The notes: generated by a model not told the origin, from the sequence alone. Positions 1-12,900 are shown, counted from the first letter of the stretch. The stretch is 64,000 nt of DNA from Membranipora membranacea (GCA_914767715.1 OU612069.1:5890001-5954000), one strand, 5' to 3'. A program made the numbers and translations.

Positions 1-2750
1 CCCATCATTTACACACCATGTAACACTTGATAAATTTATATGCAAAACATTGTTACCATGTTCACCGTTTGCTGGGTTTTTGACCTTCATTTGTAACAAG
101 ACGTCAAACAGTTTTTATGTTTTGGAATATAGGGATCACAAAAATTCCCAGGGATCAATATATTATTAGCTTTTATAAACTTGGATTGTCAGCTTTGTGA
201 TAGGTAAACTATAAAGAATAATCCATTTTCTTTTATATCTACTGGTAGGAACATATAACAATTTTCTTAAACAAACTGCTCACATGGATTTGTAAATAAA
301 AGGCAATATCACCTTGTCTAGCATACTCTGCAAGTCCTCATCGAAAAGGTAATGATCCTGCCAACACAGTTCTCCAAAATTAAAATTTACTCTTTTGCTT
401 TTAAATTGTACTAATCGCAGTCACGTAGATATGTTGGTAGTTGGTTGTTTGACTGATCTAAATACAACAGCTTTATTGACAGTTTTAACGCTTTGTATAT
501 TTGGTATTTATTGCAGGTCATTGCCATCATCTTAAGGGCAAATCTTTACCATTTAAATATTTACGAACATATTCAACTGTCAACAAATAGTCCATTGAAA
601 TAGTGAAAGTGAAAGATTTGAAAGAGTTCAACAAAGTTGCCACCTCTATAAATGGGGTGCAATCATAGACTTGATTATAAACCTAGACATGACACAATAT
701 GGATATTGAGGCACAGAGGGACTTAATTGTGGGCAACGTAACGTCATTGGAAGGTGTAGAAGCAATGATGCGATGATTGAATTTCTGTCCACAATCCAGG
801 TTTTTTGTTCATTAACTCGATGAATTTTGATCGGATTTTGAGGTTGAAAATTACAATGGATTAAGCAGCTTATCTCATTTATGGCAAAAAAATGATTTGG
901 AACTCAGTGACTTATATGGATTTTGTAGTTCAATAGCTGTAGGAATCATCATCTCCTTATTTGTATAAATATTTAAACCAGAGTTGCTACCCCACAAATT
1001 TGATATACATATAGTAAGTCTTTTGTTCTGCTAAACAAAATCCATAAGAAATTTAGCAGAATAGAAACAAACGATATTGGATATTCTAGTTTGTATCAAC
1101 TGATGTGTCTTTGATTGAAAGGCCAGCAGTTTTGAATTTGACACCCTATACTAGAATTAAATGTAAATGCTAATTTCATGTATCCAATTTGGCCCACAAA
1201 TCGATTCCACACCAAAATATGGAAACATAGTGATTTAGAAAAATAATTTCAATAGGCAAAAATTGTTGCTAAACTGAACTAATACCAAGCAAATGTAATG
1301 GATAAAAATTCATGCAGCAGCAGTGATTTTTTGTCAATTGTAACTTTGATAACATCCGAAAATTAACATGTGTTATTATTAATCCACACAATTAAATTTT
1401 ATTTTGATTCTGCAAGGGTTTGGTAGCTTTGGTCTTAGCCTTTTATGATATTTTTAAATATGCCTATCGTATACCACGCTCACTGAGTTAGAACTTTATC
1501 GACAGAGGACTAGGAGGTATAAAGTTTCCTTAGCAAATCTTTTCAAATTGATGATGATCCAGAGCGCCAGCAGTTCACTCAGGATGGCAGCATTAGAGCT
1601 GCAACAACTTAGTATCCATCAGTTTCTTCTACTCTTTTTTCTCTATGTTACTTTTGAATTTCTTGCCACCAGCTGGTTTTCCTGGTATGTCGGGTAGATT
1701 CAGTAGTGAATTCGCCTAGGGGACTTAACCCTACCAATTTTCAGGGTGTCAATTTTGAAAAACCTCTTGTTTTTAATTACCAAGTGCCCAGAGGACCTCA
1801 TTGTGAGATTAGTTGGAATTATGAATGGATTACGCTTGCTTCCATGGTGCAATAGCCAATTACCATGATTTTCCCCTTTGACTGCCCTTAAGAGAGGATT
1901 GCATCATGATATTCAACGTCACTAGGCACTGATTTTCTTCATCCTTGATTTGGGTTCACCAATCTACACATATTTAAAATTGAGACTAATAAAACGATGG
2001 TCTTTTATAAAAGACACAGGCAATCAAATTTTAGTCCATAATTGCAAACAAATTGATATTGTCTTCTAATATATAGCTAATATGCAGGAGTGACCTCTCA
2101 CTGCAGGAGCCATTGAATATTCTCAGTGTTGACAATAACAGGATAATCTCATTTATTGAACCCACCATACATAGACCATTTGTAAGAGATTTTATAAAGG
2201 AGCATTACACAGGACCCTTTTATGTGTAAATACCTAGAGATAATAATCAGCCTTCACTTTATTGTTTCTTGGGGGATTTGGCACCACATCCATGGTAAAT
2301 TTAGTGTAAATGAAATTATTCTAAGAAGACAGGAGACACCTATTCTTGTTTAGGTGAACAAACTCAGAGTAGTTCTCACAAGATGATGTCTCAATAACAA
2401 TAACGAACCCAGGTGAAATCACCAAGCAGGGTTTACGGTTATGGTTAATCTATCACATTGGGCCTACTTTAAAACTGGCAATACACAGTATACAAAACAA
2501 GTAAACAAATTGTATTTAAGTATTAACAGCTGAGAAGAAATGTGTTTCCCTGATCTAACAAGACACCAGAGACTACAAGTTTTGGAAATATTACAACATA
2601 ACACAGTGGAATTGCTGTGTGTGCCCCGATGTAAGATGGTTGAGATACAATGCTTGGATGCTGCTTGAATTTGCTACGCTGTGGCGGGGATTTGCGAGAT
2701 CTAGTTTCTATTATCAGTGCTAATAGTGTTGCTTGATGTGTAAATTTGCT
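1..2750 (+). repeat. Duplicated block, first copy (partner 31,487-33,655)
   Basis: The block begins at the window edge. Near-identical text resumes at 31,487, with the same landmarks in the same order: an end carrying GTTTGCTGGGT, a block starting around 716, a block from 1,707, and a stretch rich in short poly-A runs. The second copy has lost about 500 bases between the equivalents of 960 and 1,690. No gene is recognised in it. Short open frames over 716-960 match a dispersed inverted-repeat arm rather than an exon. Confidence 0.85.
650..960 (+). repeat. Inverted-repeat arm, left
   Basis: This arm reads, with mismatches, as the reverse complement of about 3,740-4,025. Shared landmarks include the AACGTCATTGGAAGGTGTAG core and a later CTCAGTGACTTATATGG. 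Related arms occur at 32,150-32,430 (plus), 23,040-23,300 (minus), 36,760-36,950 (plus) and 37,262-37,400 (minus). The paired inverted arms suggest a non-autonomous element with long terminal inverted repeats, but no target duplication was established. Confidence 0.6.
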
Positions 2751-3142
2751 GTAAGGTTATGATCAAGGGCAAGATACTGAAACTTGGTGGCCTAAAGTTA
2801 GAAGAGGCAAGCTCATAAGACTTGACAAGTTATATGCTGTGCCTGATTCTTTTCAATAGAGGATAGATGTAGCGTGTCAGCTTGCATCCAAGGTTTATAT
2901 GAGAAAACTGAGAATAAAGTTTGAGAAATGCTGCATTAAATGAAGGGAAAATAGGATAGAGTGACCCTAAACGATTCATCTATTGGCAACACCACAACGA
3001 GGTCACACAAAAAAATTGACCCTTCTAGCATTTGTAGAAGTGCATTTTAATTGAGTCATCTGGTCAATTGGAGATAATTTTTTGCCAATATTTCATCATG
3101 TTTTACGAAATTCATGATTTTTTGCATTTATTTGTGGATTAA

Positions 3143-3650
3143 CCCATTAAGCCCTAAGCCTTTGTTCCAAAATCCACAAGCTTAGCCTAGGCTATTTTCA
3201 TGTATTTTTGTTTTCGAAATATGGCGTTACTAAAAATCACGTGTACAATTAAATTAAAATTAAATAAATTAATATAGCTACAGACATCACTTAGAGCTCA
3301 TTAGAATGCCAAGGAAATCTTCTATATCATGATTCATTTACTTCTTCTCTTACGTTCAATTACCAATTCTAAAACTGACAAGTGGTTGAGTATGAAATGC
3401 CTCTACCAGCCTATTGCACCGTTTGATCAGTTAAACTACACATGAACACATGTTCTGATGATGTCATACACATCAGAAATGAAACCAGCATCCTCGATTT
3501 ACCTAGATCACTTACGATTAGTCAGCTCAAAACAAAACTACTCTCACAATATAACATTTTTCCCACTACCTGGTAAACCCTAAATACTAGGGTTTAGGAC
3601 ATGGGGCAAGGGCAGACCACCCAGTAATTTTGGGTATAGGGCTCAATGGG
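3143..3650. mobile_element. piggyBac-type MITE with TTAA target duplication
   Basis: The element starts CCCATTAAGCCCTA and ends with the near-perfect inverted copy TAGGGCTCAATGGG. It is flanked on both sides by TTAA (3,139-3,142 and 3,651-3,654). The paralogous block at 22,961-22,980 has a single TTAA and lacks the 508 bases. Termini beginning CCC and a duplicated TTAA target are the signature of piggyBac transposition. No transposase is encoded, so it is non-autonomous. The insertion happened after the block duplicated. Confidence 0.92.
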
Positions 3651-3739
3651 TTAAATAGTAATTAAACCACCAAGTCTGGACAATAACTTTTAATCATTCT
3701 GTGATGGTTTCTGCATCAAATTTAAAATATGTAGGGGGA

Positions 3740-4025
3740 GATAAAGAGGAAACCATATAAGTCACTGAGAAGCAGAAATAACATCAAGTTGATAACAAGA
3801 TGCTGCTGTTTGTAAAGCAATTTTGAATTTCGTAATCCGAACAAAATTGATTGAGTTATGAACATAAAACCTGAATTGTTGACAGTAAATCAATGATAAT
3901 ATCATTGCTTACTACACCTTCCAATGACGTTGAGTCGCCCACAATTGAGTGCCTTACTTCAGCTATATGTAGTGTCCTGTCTATTTTTATAATTAAGTCT
4001 ATGGGTGCAATTGATTATGTAACAA
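3740..4025 (-). repeat. Inverted-repeat arm, right
   Basis: This is the reverse-complement partner of 650-960, bounding about 2.8 kb of interior without recognisable coding sequence. See the left arm for the related copies. Confidence 0.6.
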
Positions 4026-4799
4026 ATATTAATACAAATTTGTTATCATATTTAAATTAAGGTGCAATAATCTGGTATTTACCCTAAAATATTCAGCCTA
4101 TATCTTGCTCATAAAATTGGTCACAGCTTTAGAGTGTCACAATACACATATTAGTAATATTTACTTCTAAACTTATCCGTGAAAATTATAATAATTTAGT
4201 TGAGGGACAAAAACTCATGCTGCTAGATATTTTGTTATCACTCGCACATACATAACTTCTGCAAATAAGTGAACGTATACCCTTGTTCTTTACCAGTGGG
4301 GGAGGATCTAATGAAGTCATTTGCCGAACAATCAAGTAGGCCTATTGAGAATTTCAATCGCGGAATATTTTTCCATACAATAATTGTTATTATTATAATT
4401 ACCTAACTATGGATTGAATTACTTCTTCTTATAAGAATAATACAGAATCTTCAAGTGGGAGATGTGGGATGGAAGTCAACAAAAGTATTCTGATACAGAA
4501 AAGCATATTATTGCGATATGGTTATTAGATTATTTTGAGCAATAGAAGGGCTTTCGGTTAGAAGATGTGTCTTTGCCCATTTAAGCCTGCATTACAGGAC
4601 TAAAATCCATGTTTACGGCACAATTTTAGCAATTGAATTTGTAAGAAGATAATTCCTAATTTAGCGATATGTTGGTCTAGACTTGTGAAACAGATAGTGG
4701 TGTGAACTTGATCAGTGCTGCCAAAAAAATGAATTTGCTATTGTATTCATTGTATATATGTAGCAAATTGGTACATAATGAATTTAATTATTTTTAATG

Positions 4800-6250
4800 A
4801 AAAATCAAGCTGTGTTGATACCTTTAGTCGGTGTTGATTTTTATTTTTAAGCACTCACCACAAGGTAAGTGTCTGACAGGATACCCGACCGTCAGCCTGT
4901 GTCCATGCGGACACAGTTGGGGGGACAACCTGTACTGGTATAGACGGAAGGGCAACTTGTTTTTATGGACAGCCCGATTTTGCTGAACAGGCATGGGCGG
5001 ATAGTCAAAACGGAATCCGAAGCCTTTACCGACTGGCCCCAAGTGAAATTACATTGTTGCTAGCATGGTGCCTAGTTGACAGCTTAAATTAAGAGATTGT
5101 ATGTGCCGGTTAAAAGTGTTCCTCCACAAGAGGAGATGTCAGAGCCCGTGTAAAAATTACACAAATTTGGTGCAGTCCAGTGCTCTAAATAGCAAGATTG
5201 CTCTTGTGAGATGACTGTAATGACTAAATACCTTAAAACACCACCTGTATTACTGACCCTTAATTGAGCAGACCTAAATAGACTAAGATGAGCATGCATG
5301 CAATGACTGGTTCATGTTCTAGCTTGAATTTAAAAAACCAATCATAGCAAGCAAGCCTTTTCACATTTACTACACGGCACTTAGACGTACTTCCTGTGTT
5401 ACACTTGTATAGACAAAGAGGGGAATAAGTGACAATAACAGAAGGTACTCCCATTATTATGTCATAAGACTGATCAGTGTAAACATCCCTCAATCTCTAG
5501 CCCACATTTGGTGATGCTCACTTCCTTTTGCCATCATTGATCTAAGCCAAGATCATGCCAATGCGATGCCCATGGAATTAACTTAGAATATATCGAAACA
5601 GTCTTTTAGAAACCAATCTGATAAAACACCCGTTTTCTCTTGACATACTCATTCGAGAACAAACTAATGCAGCCTGTCTAGCATTCCTGTTTAAAGGAGA
5701 GCGAGTTGTGAAACTGCATAAAAATGACAAAAAGAGGAGGCAATCATACTTGGAAAACATCCAGTCTTGTTTTTTCTCTTTACAAGAGAGCTCCAATTCA
5801 GAATCGATCAATCAGACTTAATGTAGATGATCAATTAAATTGTGTGCATGATAAATATTTGTAGAGTTTCCAAAAAAATATATATACGCAAAAGGAAGTT
5901 ATTAAATATCAAATCAAAATCAGAGTTCTCAATTTTAGTGTTTTTCAAAAGACAGTTAGTCAAATTTATCCCTGTTGTCAGGGGAACACCACAGCCACTG
6001 GGTTTTAATACAAATTGAAAAGCAATAAATCTATTACAGAATAGGTGCTCAATTAGTCTGTGTCCCAATCTCTTACAACTCAGATGTTTCTGTTCAGTGA
6101 CGAGCAATGCATTATAAGCAACACCAAACAATACTCAATAACTATGTCAAGGTATGTAGGCCGATTAAGATACGATACAATTCATTTAATATATGTGTGG
6201 TACCCAGTCATTACGAAGTGCAGTGAAGTGAAAAGGTTATGTATTTAACA
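4800..6250 (-). repeat. Duplicated block (partner 24,110-25,630)
   Basis: The copies are collinear. Over 4,836-5,040 the minus strand has an open frame of about 70 codons. The equivalent stretch at 24,170-24,420 carries indels, and more distant versions lie at 7,960-8,170, 18,820-19,040 and 27,110-27,320. The open frame is not preserved between copies, so it is treated as a somewhat GC-richer repeat element and not as a gene. Confidence 0.75.
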
Positions 6251-7559
6251 TGTAACGTGATTTGCCGAACAATCAAGTAGGGTTATTGAGATTTTAAATT
6301 TGGAAATATTTTTCCATAAAGTAATTGTTATTATTATAATTACCTTACTATGGATGTAATTACTTCTTTTCATAGGAATAATACGGAATCTTCAGGTGGG
6401 AGATGTGGGATGAAAGTCAACAAAAGTATTTTAATATAGAAAAAAATATTATTGTGATATGGTTATTAGAGTATTTTGAGCAATCGTAGGGGTGCCGGTT
6501 AGAAGATGTGTCTTTGCCGATTTAAGCCTGCATTACAAGACTAAAATCCATTTTTTACAGCACAATTGAAGCAATTGAATTTGTAAGAAGATAATTCCTA
6601 ATTAAGCGATATGTTGGTGTAGACTTGTGAAACAGATAGTGGTGTGAACTTGATCAGTGCTGCCAAAAATTTGTTTTTACTATTGTATTCATAAGCTTGT
6701 CTGCCAACATGTCTGACAAACAAAAAAACCGATAAGGTGGTAACAACTGTGAAAATTATTACACAGGGTAAATTAGTCCAAAGATTGAATATTGTGCTCC
6801 ATTTCCTTATTGCTCCAATGTATATATTTAAAATAGTCCAAGAGGGATGAAAAATGCTTAAACATCCTAAATCTAATTTGACTTAAAACTGTCACAAGGC
6901 AAAGGCATATCAATTTCATCATCAAGCGGTACCGTAATTTATACCTTGAACAGTTTTCAAATGTATATAAGTGATGATGTAATAATTGTTTGAAATAAGG
7001 TTGTATCCCTAACCATGTGGATTTTTATTTCTTGGTGGCTCTGAGGCTGTTATTTGTGATTACTGTAATGTTCTAAGTGCGCACACCTAATTCAACATGT
7101 TGAAGGCAAGAATCTGGCTTTTATTCAAATTGTGTAGCTTGCTGTATGATCCTAACCTCTGTATGTGATACTACCATGGTTATGATGATTGTGTATACAT
7201 TTTGGTTTCTTATTTGTACATATTTTTTTATTTACGTGTTCTGCAGGTAGCTGCCTACAAAATCTGTTTCTCGGTTTGTACCTAACTTTGAGAAGCCTAG
7301 GTGATGACTGTGAGATATAGAGTCGTTTCATATAAAATCTTTCATTCAAGTGAGTTTTAGCAGAGAGCAAGTGTCGTTATTAATGACTTCTTAATTTTTG
7401 TGATGTTTTTATTACGTTCTCTCAAGCGAAGTTTTCCTTGTTTTACTCTTTCACTTCAGCTTTTGGGCAGGAAATCTGAGAATAGCCACATCTTTGCGTC
7501 TTGATCTTGAATAGTTTTCACAGCACAAGAAGTTCCTAATTCATAATTAATAAGCTATA

Positions 7560-9240
7560 ATCAACAAATTGGCTGGAATATGAAATTGTAAGAACAGAAT
7601 TCCTAATTTGGCAATACGTGGGGGTAGACTTGTGATACAGATAGCAGTTTGAACTTGATCTGTGCTGCCCAAAATAACTCATTATTATTATGATATATTA
7701 TGATATTCATTGTGTATTTGAGCCAATTGTTACATAATAAATAAAATTATTTTCAGTTACATAGACTATGAGCCAGCCTGCCAGCATGTCCGACAATCAA
7801 CAAAACTAATCAGGTGGTAATGACTGTGACAATAATTAAGTTCCCCTTTTGTTTGCGGTATATACTTTTGAGAAATCAACTGCGTTAGTTCATCAAATTA
7901 AGAAAGTATAGCCTGACATCTGACCGTGCATTGATACAATGGTAAATCATTGATTTTTGTTTTTAAACACCCACCAGAGGTGTGCGGCTGATGGGTGTCC
8001 AAACTGTCCACCTGGGTCCATGTGTCTTTGCCCATCTGTTGGACACATTTGACAGGACAACCTGTACTGAAAAGGCATAGGCAGATGGAAAATTTGTTTT
8101 AATGGACAGAAAGTTTTAGCTGGAAGGTTAGACCAAATTGAATGGCCAATTTTATTCAGCACAACGACCTCCTCCCACTTGCTCTAAATGAAATTACATT
8201 GGCGGCAACGCGTTTTTGGACTGATCAATTTAACAAGCTGGGAAAGAGGTATGAGTTGGGTATACCTTGAATTGGCTACATTTTTTTATAGAAACAGAGG
8301 GACAACAAAAAATTACATAGTATACCACCTGTATTATTGAACCTTATCGGAACAGACCTAGATGAACATGCATGTAATGGCTGGTTCATGCAACAAAATT
8401 AAAAAAAACGCTCAATTCATCCCTGTATCAACTAATATGGCACTTATATGTACTTCTTGTGACACGCCTATTAAGACAATAATAGGAGGATGAGTGACAG
8501 AACAGCAGACTGATCAGTTTAAACATTGCTCCATCTCTAGCCCACATTTTGTGAAACTCACTTCTTTTTGCAATCATTGATTTAAGTTTCATATATTGCC
8601 AATGCAACGTCAATCGAACCAAATCACAATAATATTGAAGCAGTCTTTTAGAACCAGGACTTTGATTTGGTCAATCACTGATTTTCTCTTGACATACTCA
8701 TTCGAGAACAAAATACTGCAGCCTGTCTAGCAATCCTGTATAAGGAGGGCAAGTTGTGCTACTGTCGAGATAGTTGAATACTAGATGCATAAAAATGACA
8801 AAAAGAGAAGGCAATGTTAATTATAAAATTCCAGTTATGCTTTTCTCTCTACATGAGAGCTCCAATTCAGTGTTGATCAATGAAACTTAATAGATGACCA
8901 ATTTTGAATTGTGTGCATGAGAAATATTGCCAATATTATTAAATTGCTAATCTCGAATCAAAATATAATTGCATGTGTATGTGCTTTCATTTTCCTTGCG
9001 CCTAATTGAATTGATGATGCATTAACTAAATTATTTGCATTTAAAACCGGAGTTCCCAATTTGAAGTTGTCCACAAAGGAAAGTTGGCGTAATGGGGTCA
9101 GATCAATGTTGTCCTGACCTCTGTTAGCGCCGCTGTAGGAAAGCGCATCTTGCTTACTCAAAGGTACTACTGTTGCAAGCATCTGACTCACATATTTGTT
9201 TCAGATATTATTAGGTATTTCTAGTGATGCAGGTTGCGTG
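7560..9240. repeat. Duplicated block (partners 18,430-20,050 and 26,820-27,670)
   Basis: Three collinear copies, the third truncated at its right end. The block ends at about 9,165-9,190 with a 28-base match to the sequence bordering the LRR exon splice donor at 9,725-9,746. That suggests the block once adjoined an exon or arose by template switching near one. Confidence 0.75.
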
Positions 9241-9539
9241 ATTCAGATGTGAAACTCAATCTATAATTGCCGACTAAAAATATAGAATTAATATTTAAAT
9301 GTAAATGTAAATATATAAATGCTTAATTAAACTTTTTTTTAGTGATGCATGTTATGCGATGCGATTCAATTTATCAATCCATAGTGAAATTGCACTCCAT
9401 CCATAAAAAATGTGGAATATTCACTAGCCTTAGCTTCTGACTAGTATAATTGTGATGCATTGATACTCGATGCATCAAAGACAAATGTTATGACAGTCTC
9501 CTATTTTGACTTTGAGTTGATTTTCTCTAACTAATTTTT

Positions 9540-9735
9540 CAGGGCATGTTGTCCTCAAACATTCTGACAAATTTAAATATTTTGGAGCAATTTAAGATAA
9601 AAATATGAGTTTTAAATCACATGTCATTGAGTTAAACAAAACCTAACCCAGTCATAGCAAACTTTAAGAGAAATCACCATACTCAGAGGGAACAAACCAA
9701 TTGTACAAAAAGTCTGGTATACTACAGTTGCAAGC
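9540..9735 (+). pseudogene. Non-LTR reverse transcriptase remnant (post-palm region)
   Basis: The plus strand reads, with stops, a peptide containing KFKYFGAI followed by MSFKSHV. This corresponds to the region after the catalytic palm of non-LTR reverse transcriptases, where the usual pattern is KYLGV, then a D, then an L/M-S-x-x-x-H motif. The better-preserved copy at 29,720-29,912 confirms the reading. It lies immediately beside the LRR exon and antisense to it. It is dead: there are several stops and no other RT motifs in place. Confidence 0.6.
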
Positions 9736-9746
9736 ATCTGACTCAC

Positions 9747-9887
9747 CTGTCTGGAAGGCTGGTCAAGCCACAGTTACTTGCATCTATACTCTTCAATGAT
9801 CGAATTTCCCCCAATCCTGCTGGTAACGTCTGTAGGCCTTTATTGTATCCAACATCTATCAACTCCAGTCTCGGCAGTTTGCAGATG
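9747..9887 (-). CDS. Leucine-rich-repeat exon (47 codons)
   Basis: On the minus strand a clean acceptor (TTATCCACCACAG) opens this 141-base exon and ACAG/GTGAGT closes it. The translation has two LRR units of the plant/SHOC2-like intracellular type, reading LPRLELIDVGYNKGLQTLP and then a second unit ending CGLTSLPD. The length is an exact multiple of three, so such exons can be added or lost without shifting frame. The copy at 20,731 has the same boundaries. No other exon of the gene was recognised nearby, so this may be one exon of a long-intron gene or a stranded duplicate. The LRR call is strong; the parent gene is unknown. Confidence 0.7.
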
Positions 9888-10080
9888 CTGTGGTGGATAA
9901 ATAACAGAATGTTAAAATACCGTGCAATTCTGCTTGTCAGTTGATGGAGCAAACACAATTGAACACCGCATTCTGTCAATAAGAGAAAGATTCAGATTGA
10001 TCAATTAACCATGTAAGTTGTAACTATCAGGTATAGATGTTAGATGATTAAATGTATGTATTTTTAATCCCATGTCAAAG
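9888..10080. other. LRR exon upstream flank
   Basis: This minus-strand upstream intron sequence is conserved between the first two LRR copies, including the polypyrimidine-AG acceptor. The reading frame continues open for about 30 codons into it, but that part is not LRR-like and is treated as intron. Confidence 0.4.
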
Positions 10081-11040
10081 AGATCAAATGAATCCTAACT
10101 CAATCATAGCAAACATTGAGAGAAAACGTAAGTTTTTGAATGAAACCTTAGCTGCAGTCGTGTACACAAGGTAAATAAAGATTGAATATAACCTCATTGC
10201 TCTACTTAATATAACTAAAAAAGAGTCCTAAGAGTCGATAGCAGATGTTTAAACATCATAAATCTAAATTATCTTAAGTTTAGACAAGGAAAAAGCATTT
10301 AAATTTCATCATCAAGCGGTACCATTATTTATACCTTTTAACCGTTTTCAAACTGACTTGAATTGGTCTCACTAGTGAAATTTGGTGCCAAATTATTTAA
10401 TGACTTGCCTCTGACCATTAAGCTGTGCCCTGAGCTCAAATTATTCAAGTTAGACGTCAAAATCCACTTTTTTGTGCAGAATTATTAAACTTTTCTACCT
10501 CAAAATACTTGTATATTTATTCTTCTTATTCTAACAATTTCAACCGTAATCTCTTTATTTTTTACGTTTTGGTTTTCCTAGTAGTTCAAACACTTTCATT
10601 ATTTATTCTTTTGAAAGAAATCATTGGTACCCAGGTTATGGACCGTTTTCCCTTGACTTATTAATACTACCAGAATGAATATGCAATATATATAAGTGAT
10701 TATGTGAGCATTGTTTTAATTAAAGTTGTATCCCTGTTGATTCATATTACTTGTCACAGGTTTCAAGATTATATATTACAAAGTTAGAAGCTATCCATAG
10801 ATTGGTTGTTCAAAATGCCGATAAGACTGATAAACCTATGGCACAAAATAATTAAATTAAAAATGGCAATCAGTTGCCACAACTATGGAAATTGGTATTG
10901 CATATATTTTTCAGCATATCAACAACACTCTGATCAAATTACAGTCTGCTGTGGCTGGCCGGTGGCTTCATTTTTGGGTGCCTTATGCTGTTTGCTGTAT
11001 TCACCTGCGATTGGCCCTTGCTTTGCGCTAACTCAATAAT
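10080..11040. repeat. Duplicated block (partner 21,050-21,960)
   Basis: Two collinear copies with conserved landmarks. The start carries a short, more distant echo of the RT-like text also seen near 15,290. No coding sequence is recognised. Confidence 0.7.
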
Positions 11041-11860
11041 GGGGAAAACTTCATCCATGTCAGATTAACTATCTATCAATGAATAAGATATACAATATAT
11101 CAATAAACAAGTAAAAACTAACTTTAATTGATTTTGAAGATTTGCCTAATTAATCAAGCCAGAGATGCCGATGGTCAAATACAACTACAACAATTTTATT
11201 AACAGACGGCAGCAGATATAGATGCGATAAATTCGATGTATGTACTGAGAGTTTGTTGAATTTTTTCAGTCCAGTATTGCTCGGTATTACCTCCTTATTA
11301 AGAAAGGTTATCTAAACAATAAGACATTTATTGATGCATGATTGACCATCAAACTTGACCAGCTACCTAATCATAGTTCTTCTTGGATCATGTGAAACCT
11401 TATCGATTGATAGACAAAGATACGGAGCAATGTGTTTTTGATAACCTGGCATTGGACAAAACTTTCAATACCAACATCTTTTTTTCTCGATAGCAGAAAT
11501 CGGTCTTAAGTTTGTCTAGCATGAAATTTATAAAATTTATGCCTTGTTTCCACAGCGTTTCAAAACTGAGTTCAATCGTTCTTTTCTTTGCTCACTTATC
11601 TAATAGCCTCAGTGCTCAGCAAATTTTCCCCACTTTTTTTAGCTTTATAGGCTTTGCACTAAAAGATTTTGTCCCCCGACGAAGAAATAATGGTTCAAAA
11701 AAATGATCCTCCAAAGTTGCTAAAAATTCATTCCATCGGTTGCTAAGATTTATAGTGCTGTACGAATCATAGCATAACAGCATAATAGCAACTGCTATCA
11801 ATGATCACTCACAGGTGCTTTTGCAAAACTTTATATCCTTTCCATCCAAAAGGATATGAC
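11040..11860. other. Unique spacer without recognised gene
   Basis: This stretch has no partner elsewhere in the window. Two overlapping open frames of about 60 codons on opposite strands near 11,512-11,801 resemble no known family and have no splice context. They are not called. Confidence 0.5.
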
Positions 11861-12900
11861 AGTTACCAGCTCATGCCCGCCAAATTAATTGTTGATTGTT
11901 TTAATCGTTTCATAATTTGCTAATCAAGTTTTACCTAAAACACGCCTCCAAGACCCAGATCCTGAAAGCCGGTGGAGGGGAAGAAGGGGGGGGGGGGCTT
12001 ACAGCAGCCTGTCAAACCAACAAGCTTTATCTCTCTAACCCAAGAGTTTATTTGGTGTTCCACTGCGCTGCGCAAGATAGTCAATGATGACAGGGTCACA
12101 TCTTAAAGCTAGAAATCCCCCCTGATTAGGAAGCCCTAACCTGAGGAACTGAGGAAGGATTATCAAAATAAACAATATTTTAAATTATTTAGGGAGATAT
12201 GTTTATTATCTTTGCAATCTTAGAAGTTGTGCCCATTTCATTTTAATTGATAGATCATTGAACTGAGGAAGTTCTAACTTGAGCTCCTTGTAGAAAAGGA
12301 TGTCAAATAACTTTATTTTAGTAAACAAGTTTTTGTATTTGATAGTATTCGGCTACATTTTAGTTATTGCGGGATAATACACCCTAAGCATCATACTTTT
12401 GAATCTAATATAACTTGATGGTAGTGGAAATCTCATATTATCTTAATCTTTACCAGAGAGGGATGAGATACCCAATAATCAAGTTATTGATTTTCCTAAA
12501 TTGGTTTGGCAGATCGAACAAAATTGATCAAGCTGGCCTACATTGCCATACAGAGCAGCACCAACCATTCTTGTACTAATTAACACTGGTCAATGGTTGT
12601 GAACATCATCCTGAAACTCTTTTTATTTGATGACTGCTGGTCTGATTAATACCTGGGGTATATTGCAATATAGGCCTATTGAGATTTTTAATCCAAGAAT
12701 ATCTCTTGCCAAAGTAATTGTTATTATTATAATTAGCAAATTATGGATTTACTTAGTCCCTTTTATAAATACAGAATTTTCAAGTGGGAGATGTGGAGTG
12801 AAAGTCAACACAAGTTCCTGAATTGATATCGAAAATCACATTATTGTGCTATGGTTAATAGAGTACTGTACGGCTTTCGGTTAGAAATTGTGTCATTTCC
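11860..12900. repeat. Four-copy duplicated block with G-run
   Basis: Related copies lie at 17,310-18,430, 25,880-26,820 and 28,030-28,440, with a further distant copy outside the cluster at about 45,800-46,290. Most copies carry a run of G (here 11,986-11,997) near the same place. The presence of an outlying copy means this is a dispersed repeat family as well as part of the tandem array. Confidence 0.75.

Larger units (their letters stand above)
2569..4800 (+). repeat. Duplicated block (partner 21,960-24,200)
   Basis: The block opens at a shared short motif near 2,569 and 21,960 that is also seen at 33,526, so this junction was used more than once. The two copies are collinear except for a 508-base piggyBac-type insertion present only here (3,143-3,650). 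No coding sequence is recognised. Confidence 0.85.

Noticed and set aside
4824-5042. Minus-strand open frame of 72 codons
   Set aside because: The paralogous copies at 24,170-24,420, 7,960-8,170, 18,820-19,040 and 27,110-27,320 do not keep the frame, and there is no splice chain.
8958-9191. Minus-strand open frame beginning just at the duplicated LRR donor flank
   Set aside because: The copy at 19,860-20,040 has indels and stops in the same frame; no family resemblance.
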